From contig NZ_JHZB01000009.1 of assembly GCF_000621145.1 (NCBI RefSeq), positions 56,636 through 120,635 on the forward strand: 64,000 nucleotides of DNA. Reading direction: 5' to 3'. The translations under genes and the position numbers were made by a program. The notes beneath the pieces were generated by a model. That model did no database searches. It had not been told where the DNA came from and was given only the letters and a program-made list of their open reading frames with translations. Below are positions 60,506 through 64,000 of the stretch, in pieces. Position 1 is the first letter of the stretch. The number at the start of each line of letters is the position of its first letter. This stretch comes from Desulfobulbus elongatus DSM 2908. GTDB lineage: Bacteria > Desulfobacterota > Desulfobulbia > Desulfobulbales > Desulfobulbaceae.

Positions 60506-61038
60506 GGTTTTTTCCCGATGCGCAGGCCATCCTGGTCGAGATGGACCGTTTCTTGAAAAGTCGGGATGACGGCCTGTTTGTCGAAAGAGAGCCAACTCCG
60601 CTCAACCACAAAGTCGATCTTTTTCGTGACGGCCGCCTTTTCCGGCGGGGCAGAGAAATAACCGGCAACAATGACGACCCATTTTGCGCCCGCAGCCCGG
60701 TCGTACACCTTCTGCCGGGTCGCTCCCGGCTCCAGATAAAAACGATCGACGGCAAGGTTGGCCGGCAGGTCCGTGCCGCCCGACAGCAATTTCTGCACAC
60801 CGCTCGGATAGGTGAGCATTTTTTGGTATGCACTCGAATCGTCAAGCTGGAAGACGCACACAGCGATGGTGTGCGGCTGCCCGTCGTAGAAGTTGACGGA
60901 GGGATCGGCATGAAAGGTCAATTCGATCCCCTTTTCCGCCATGGCCCAGGTGGGTTCCGGCGGAGGCGTCGACCCCGAACAGGCCGTCAGCGCGAATATC
61001 AAGGCGCAGCACCAGATCGATCCCCCCCATCCCTTCAT
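60502..61038 (-). CDS. tssJ: TssJ lipoprotein
   Basis: A 178-residue outer-membrane lipoprotein with lipobox ALTAC at residues 16-20. The transthyretin-like body IELTFHADPSVNFYDGQPHTIAVCVFQLDDSSAYQKML...DRFYLEPGATRQKVYDRAAGAKWVVIVAGYF is the TssJ pattern. It is the first gene of the operon. Confidence 0.95.
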   Translation of the reverse strand: MKGWGGSIWCCALIFALTACSGSTPPPEPTWAMAEKGIELTFHADPSVNFYDGQPHTIAVCVFQLDDSSAYQKMLTYPSGVQKLLSGGTDLPANLAVDRFYLEPGATRQKVYDRAAGAKWVVIVAGYFSAPPEKAAVTKKIDFVVERSWLSFDKQAVIPTFQETVHLDQDGLRIGKKP

Positions 61039-61680
61039 GAACGCACCACCTTTGAACTATTTGCTTTGAGGCCGATGAACCGGTCTGATAGTATTATAAA
61101 GAAGGAAAATGCTGCAATCATTTGCACGGTGTGGCGAAAAAAAAGTTGACAGGGCAAAATGCCCCGCCGCGAGGATTCGAACCGTATGTGTTGACGCTTG
61201 TTTCATTTTTTGGGCTGCCTTCTATTTTCTGCCAAAAAAAAATGAATGGCAAAGAAAATTTTCCTGATCTGTCAAATAATATAGGGGGTTACTACATGGA
61301 CGCGCATATCTTCCTGAATTCCTGTGCCGCGACCGGAAAGGCTGTCCCTTTCCCGGACGGTGTCTCCTGTGGTGGCCGTGCGCGATCCGCTTTCATGTCG
61401 ACCCATCGACGGGAGGCCCGCGATTGCAGCAGATCCGATTCGGCCAGGCTGTCGAATGGACGGGAGGGAATGATCCGCATCGAGCCGCCACACGTTGTTC
61501 CCCTTCGGCCAGGCTGAAGTCGAACGACCGGACATTCGACGGATTTTTCTTGCTTTTCTCTGTGCTGTCGGCCAGTTTGCGCCTTAGGCCGCCATTGGTC
61601 GTCCGCCGGAAAGCAGGCGGGTCTTTGTGCGCGGCCGGGATGGGGAAAGCCGTGGCATCGAAGACCGTACAGGAGACCGG
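61039..61680. promoter_or_regulatory. Divergent intergenic region: T6SS promoter and leader
   Basis: On the minus strand a consensus -10 TATAAT (61098-61093) places a start near 61085, about 47 bases before tssJ; no good -35 was found. The plus-strand stretch 61152-61178 reads, as reverse complement, GGTTCGAATCC followed by TCGCGGCGGGGC, similar to the 3' end of a tRNA, but the 5' half is absent. An open stretch at 61296-61517 has a purine-rich site (AGGGGG) but no convincing coding features. The promoter of the 61681 gene was not located. Confidence 0.5.
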
Positions 61681-63666
61681 ATGCTGAGAACAAAAAGTAT
61701 CGTCCACACATTCACGCTTGTCGTCACCGTTTGCAGCATCCTGATCTTTTTACTGACCATCGGATGGTTTTATTACCGTTCCTGCGTCTCTCTCGAACGG
61801 GAAATGGAGGACGATGCCAGGAATCTGGTGCTTGCCTCGGTGAACAGGGTGGAAGCCACGCTTCGTTCCATCGGCAAGGTGACGGCAGGGGTGGCGCGGT
61901 CGCTGGAATCGGATTGTTTCGGGAAGGAATCGGCAACCGTGCTCCTCAGGGAGACGCTGGCGGCAAATAACGATATGTACGGCCTTGGCGCCGCCTTCGA
62001 ACCGGACACCACCGTCCAGCCGCCTCGACCTGTCGTCCCCTATTTCTATAGAAAAAACGGGCAACTGATCTATGCCAACGAGCAGGATTTTCAGTATCTC
62101 ACCCTGGACTGGTATCGCATCCCGATGGAACTGGGCGAAAAAACATGGAGCGAACCGTATTTCGACGAAGGCAGCGGGGCAATGCTGATGACGAGTTACT
62201 CGGTTCCTTTTCGTGCGGGCGAAGAAGAAAAGAAAAAAATACGCGGCATTGTCGTTGCCGACGTTTCCCTCGATTGGCTGACGGAACTCGTTTCCTCCAT
62301 CAAGGTGCTGGAAACCGGCTACAGTTTCCTCCTCTCCCGCAACGGCACCATCATGACGCATCCCACCAAGGAATTCGTCATGAACGAGACCATCTTCAGC
62401 CTTGCCGAGTCGCGCGGCGCCCCTGCCCTGCGCGATATCGGCAACAAGATGGTGCGCGGCGAATCGGGGTTCGCTCCCTACACCGACCCCCAGAACGGCC
62501 GCAGTTGGATGTATTACGCCCCGATTCCCTCCACCGGCTGGACGCTGGCCGTGGTTTTTCCCGAATCCGAAATGTACGAGGGAGAGCGCTCCCTCACCTT
62601 GATCGCCGCCCATATCGCCCTGGGGGGCATCGTTTTGTTGACCATCGCGGTCTTCCTGATCGCCCGTTCCATCACCGCGCCGCTTTGCGCGCTTGCCGAG
62701 GCAACCAAGGAAATCGCTGCGGGAAATTTTGACGCCGAGCTGCCGCCGGTCCGCTCACAGGACGAAGTGGGCATGCTGACCACGGCTTTTGCCGCCATGA
62801 ACGGGGCCTTGAAGGAGTACATCCGCAACCTGACAGAAACCACGGCGGCCAAGGAGCGCATCCAGAGCGAACTCAAGATGGCCACGGAGATTCAGGCAAA
62901 TCTGCTCCCCCGGTTGTTCCCCCCCTTCCCGGATCGCTCCGAATTCGACATTTACGCCTTGATGCATCCGGCCAAGGAGGTGGGCGGAGATTTTTACGAT
63001 TTCTTTTTTGTCGACGACGTCAATCTCTGTTTCCTGATTGCCGACGTCGCCGACAAGGGCGTGCCAGCCGCCCTCTACATGATGGTGGCCAAAACCCTGC
63101 TCAAGGCCGAAGGACAGCGCCTGGGCGAACCGGCCCAGATGCTCGGCAGCGTCAACGGCATTCTTGCCGCGGACAACGAGAGCTGCATGTTCATCACCGT
63201 GTTCTGTGCCATCCTGAATACGAGGAGCGGAGCGCTCCGTTTCGCCAGTGCCGGTCACAACCCCCCGGCGGTGATCGCCGGAGGGCACGCGCGCTACCTT
63301 GACGTCATCCCGGGCATAGTTTTGGGCCCCATGCCGGATGCGGTCTACACGACCGAAGAAATGATCATGCGGCCGGGCGATACGCTCTTTCTCTATACGG
63401 ACGGCATTACCGAGGCGAAAAACCGGGAAGAGGCGCTCTACGGAGAAACACGGCTCCTGGCCGAACTGCAACACCACGTCCGCAGCACCCCGGCCGAACT
63501 TATCCATTCCATTCGCGACGACGTGACCCGCTTCGCCAACGGCTCGCCGCAATCGGACGACGTGACCATGGTGGCCATCCAATACCGGGGAGCACCGACG
63601 GACAATGCCCCGCATTCGACCCGGGAGCGGCACTTTGCCGCAGGAACGGACGGGAGTATCCGATAG
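61681..63666 (+). CDS. dCache-HAMP-PP2C protein phosphatase (SiaA/RsbU-like)
   Basis: A 661-residue sensor phosphatase from ATG 61681 (AGGAG upstream). It has an N-terminal membrane helix (TFTLVVTVCSILIFLLTIGWFYY), a periplasmic dCache domain (GLGAAFEPDTTVQP...WYRIPMELGEKTWSEPYFDEGSGAMLMTSYSVPF) and a second helix (LIAAHIALGGIVLLTIAVFLIA). HAMP (ARSITAPLCALAEATKEIAAGNFDAELPPVRSQDEVGML) and a SpoIIE-type PP2C domain (EVGGDFYDFFFVD; ADVADKGVPAALYM; SAGHNPP; LFLYTDGITEAKN) follow. Such proteins dephosphorylate anti-sigma-antagonist-like partners. No partner gene is visible before the window ends. Confidence 0.92.
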   Translation: MLRTKSIVHTFTLVVTVCSILIFLLTIGWFYYRSCVSLEREMEDDARNLVLASVNRVEATLRSIGKVTAGVARSLESDCFGKESATVLLRETLAANNDMYGLGAAFEPDTTVQPPRPVVPYFYRKNGQLIYANEQDFQYLTLDWYRIPMELGEKTWSEPYFDEGSGAMLMTSYSVPFRAGEEEKKKIRGIVVADVSLDWLTELVSSIKVLETGYSFLLSRNGTIMTHPTKEFVMNETIFSLAESRGAPALRDIGNKMVRGESGFAPYTDPQNGRSWMYYAPIPSTGWTLAVVFPESEMYEGERSLTLIAAHIALGGIVLLTIAVFLIARSITAPLCALAEATKEIAAGNFDAELPPVRSQDEVGMLTTAFAAMNGALKEYIRNLTETTAAKERIQSELKMATEIQANLLPRLFPPFPDRSEFDIYALMHPAKEVGGDFYDFFFVDDVNLCFLIADVADKGVPAALYMMVAKTLLKAEGQRLGEPAQMLGSVNGILAADNESCMFITVFCAILNTRSGALRFASAGHNPPAVIAGGHARYLDVIPGIVLGPMPDAVYTTEEMIMRPGDTLFLYTDGITEAKNREEALYGETRLLAELQHHVRSTPAELIHSIRDDVTRFANGSPQSDDVTMVAIQYRGAPTDNAPHSTRERHFAAGTDGSIR

Positions 63667-63791
63667 TTATGCGTTAAAAGCGCCCAATTCAGATCGGTAT
63701 GAAATGATATAAAAACAGCGTGTTGGAGCAGAAAATGCTATAAATTATTGCAGTCTTTTGGTATCATCACTTCAATAAAGGAGATGGTGCC

Positions 63792-64000
63792 ATGAACGCT
63801 GCTGTTGATATCGGATCAGAACTCAAAATGTCATCGAAGAAAGAGTATATAGAAAATTTCCATCAAAAATTTGATGCCATTTTTGATGTCGTCGACCTGC
63901 CAAATCTTTCTCTTTTTGAAATTATAGAAAATATTAAATCCTTAACATTTTCAATTGACTCAGATTTAGTCCAGATTATCATCCAAAAAAAGCTCGATTA
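63792..64000 (+). CDS. Unknown AT-rich gene, cut by right edge
   Basis: An open frame of 69 codons running off the window, starting MNAAVDIGSELKMSSKKEYIENF, with AGGAG eight bases before the ATG. Lys/Ile/Phe/Asp-rich composition and A+T near 65 % contrast with the rest of the window. A 125-base AT-rich spacer precedes it. No family was recognised; the change in base composition suggests recently acquired DNA. Confidence 0.55.
   Translation, partial: MNAAVDIGSELKMSSKKEYIENFHQKFDAIFDVVDLPNLSLFEIIENIKSLTFSIDSDLVQIIIQKKLD

Noticed and set aside
61110..61135. Possible sigma-54 promoter upstream of tssJ (GTGCAAATGATTGCA on the minus strand)
   Set aside because: The -24 element lacks the GG dinucleotide. 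The TATAAT -10 nearby is a better explanation, though no good -35 was seen.
61146..61151. TTGACA on the plus strand as promoter for the 61681 phosphatase gene
   Set aside because: No acceptable -10 lies 16-18 bases downstream, and the gene starts more than 500 bases away.
61296..61517. Small plus-strand open frame with a purine-rich stretch before its ATG
   Set aside because: Arg/Ser-rich low-information protein with no recognisable feature; it overlaps dispersed-repeat-like sequence near 61500.

Overview
The window is about 60 % GC, densely packed and coded mostly on the minus strand. Its gene content fits an anaerobic Gram-negative Desulfobacterota, most likely a Desulfobulbus-type sulfate or sulfur metaboliser. 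This is inference from a short-chain flavodoxin, a Feo system with FeoC, a DUF2325 protein, a DUF1111 dihaem protein with imelysins, and the overall flavour of the proteins. No rRNA, complete tRNA, insertion sequence, CRISPR array or intact prophage was seen.

Layout. (1) 1-12032, minus strand: a type IV pilus / type II secretion-like operon. It encodes large pilins with prepilin cleavage sites, a PilM-PilN (GspL-like) fusion, PilO, PilT-like and PilB ATPases, PilC, and a secreted protein cut by the left edge. (2) 12033-12883: a regulatory hub with a duplicated promoter module, followed on the plus strand by a CRP/FNR-family regulator. (3) 13640-14884: dispersed inverted repeats around a broken HicB antitoxin gene and a small membrane protein. 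(4) 14961-19093, minus strand: imelysin, imelysin and DUF1111 dihaem protein behind a CRP-type promoter. (5) 19317-25240, minus strand: DUF2325 protein, Cys-tailed small protein, flavodoxin, HMA-like protein, YtxH-like anchor, P1B-type ATPase, second HMA-like protein and HU, behind an iron-box-like operator and ended by a clear terminator. (6) 25253-29915, minus strand: FeoA, FeoA, FeoB, FeoC and a LbtU-like porin behind two tandem operator boxes. A divergent small gene at 30254 carries the same box. (7) 30775-61038, minus strand: a complete type VI secretion system, in order TssJ, K, L, M (split), A, B, C, Hcp, E, F, G, ClpV, an unknown, a TssB/TssC-like fusion, VgrG, VgrG, DUF2169-pentapeptide, pentapeptide, DUF3540, DUF4150 (PAAR-like), DUF3467. 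(8) 61681-64000, plus strand: a dCache-HAMP-PP2C phosphatase (SiaA/RsbU-like) and an AT-rich gene cut by the right edge.

How it fits together. Two regulatory motifs can be read directly. TGTGA-N6-TCACA occurs at four places. At three of them it is centred about 40 bases upstream of a predicted start site with a TATAGT-like -10, the class II activator position. The CRP-family protein encoded beside two of these sites has the CRP-type Arg-Glu-Thr-x-x-Arg recognition helix and is the obvious candidate activator of the pilus and imelysin operons. TTAG-N6-CTAA occurs six times, always over a promoter or start site: feo (twice), the flavodoxin/P-type ATPase operon, the 30254 gene, and both copies of the pilus promoter module. 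I read it as a DtxR/IdeR-like iron box, so iron supply, flavodoxin replacement and the pilus operon may share control.

The least described parts are the TssB/TssC-like fusion protein at the VgrG end of the T6SS with its unknown partner, the split TssM whose second half ends in a SPOR-like domain, and the P-type ATPase / HMA-like / HU operon.
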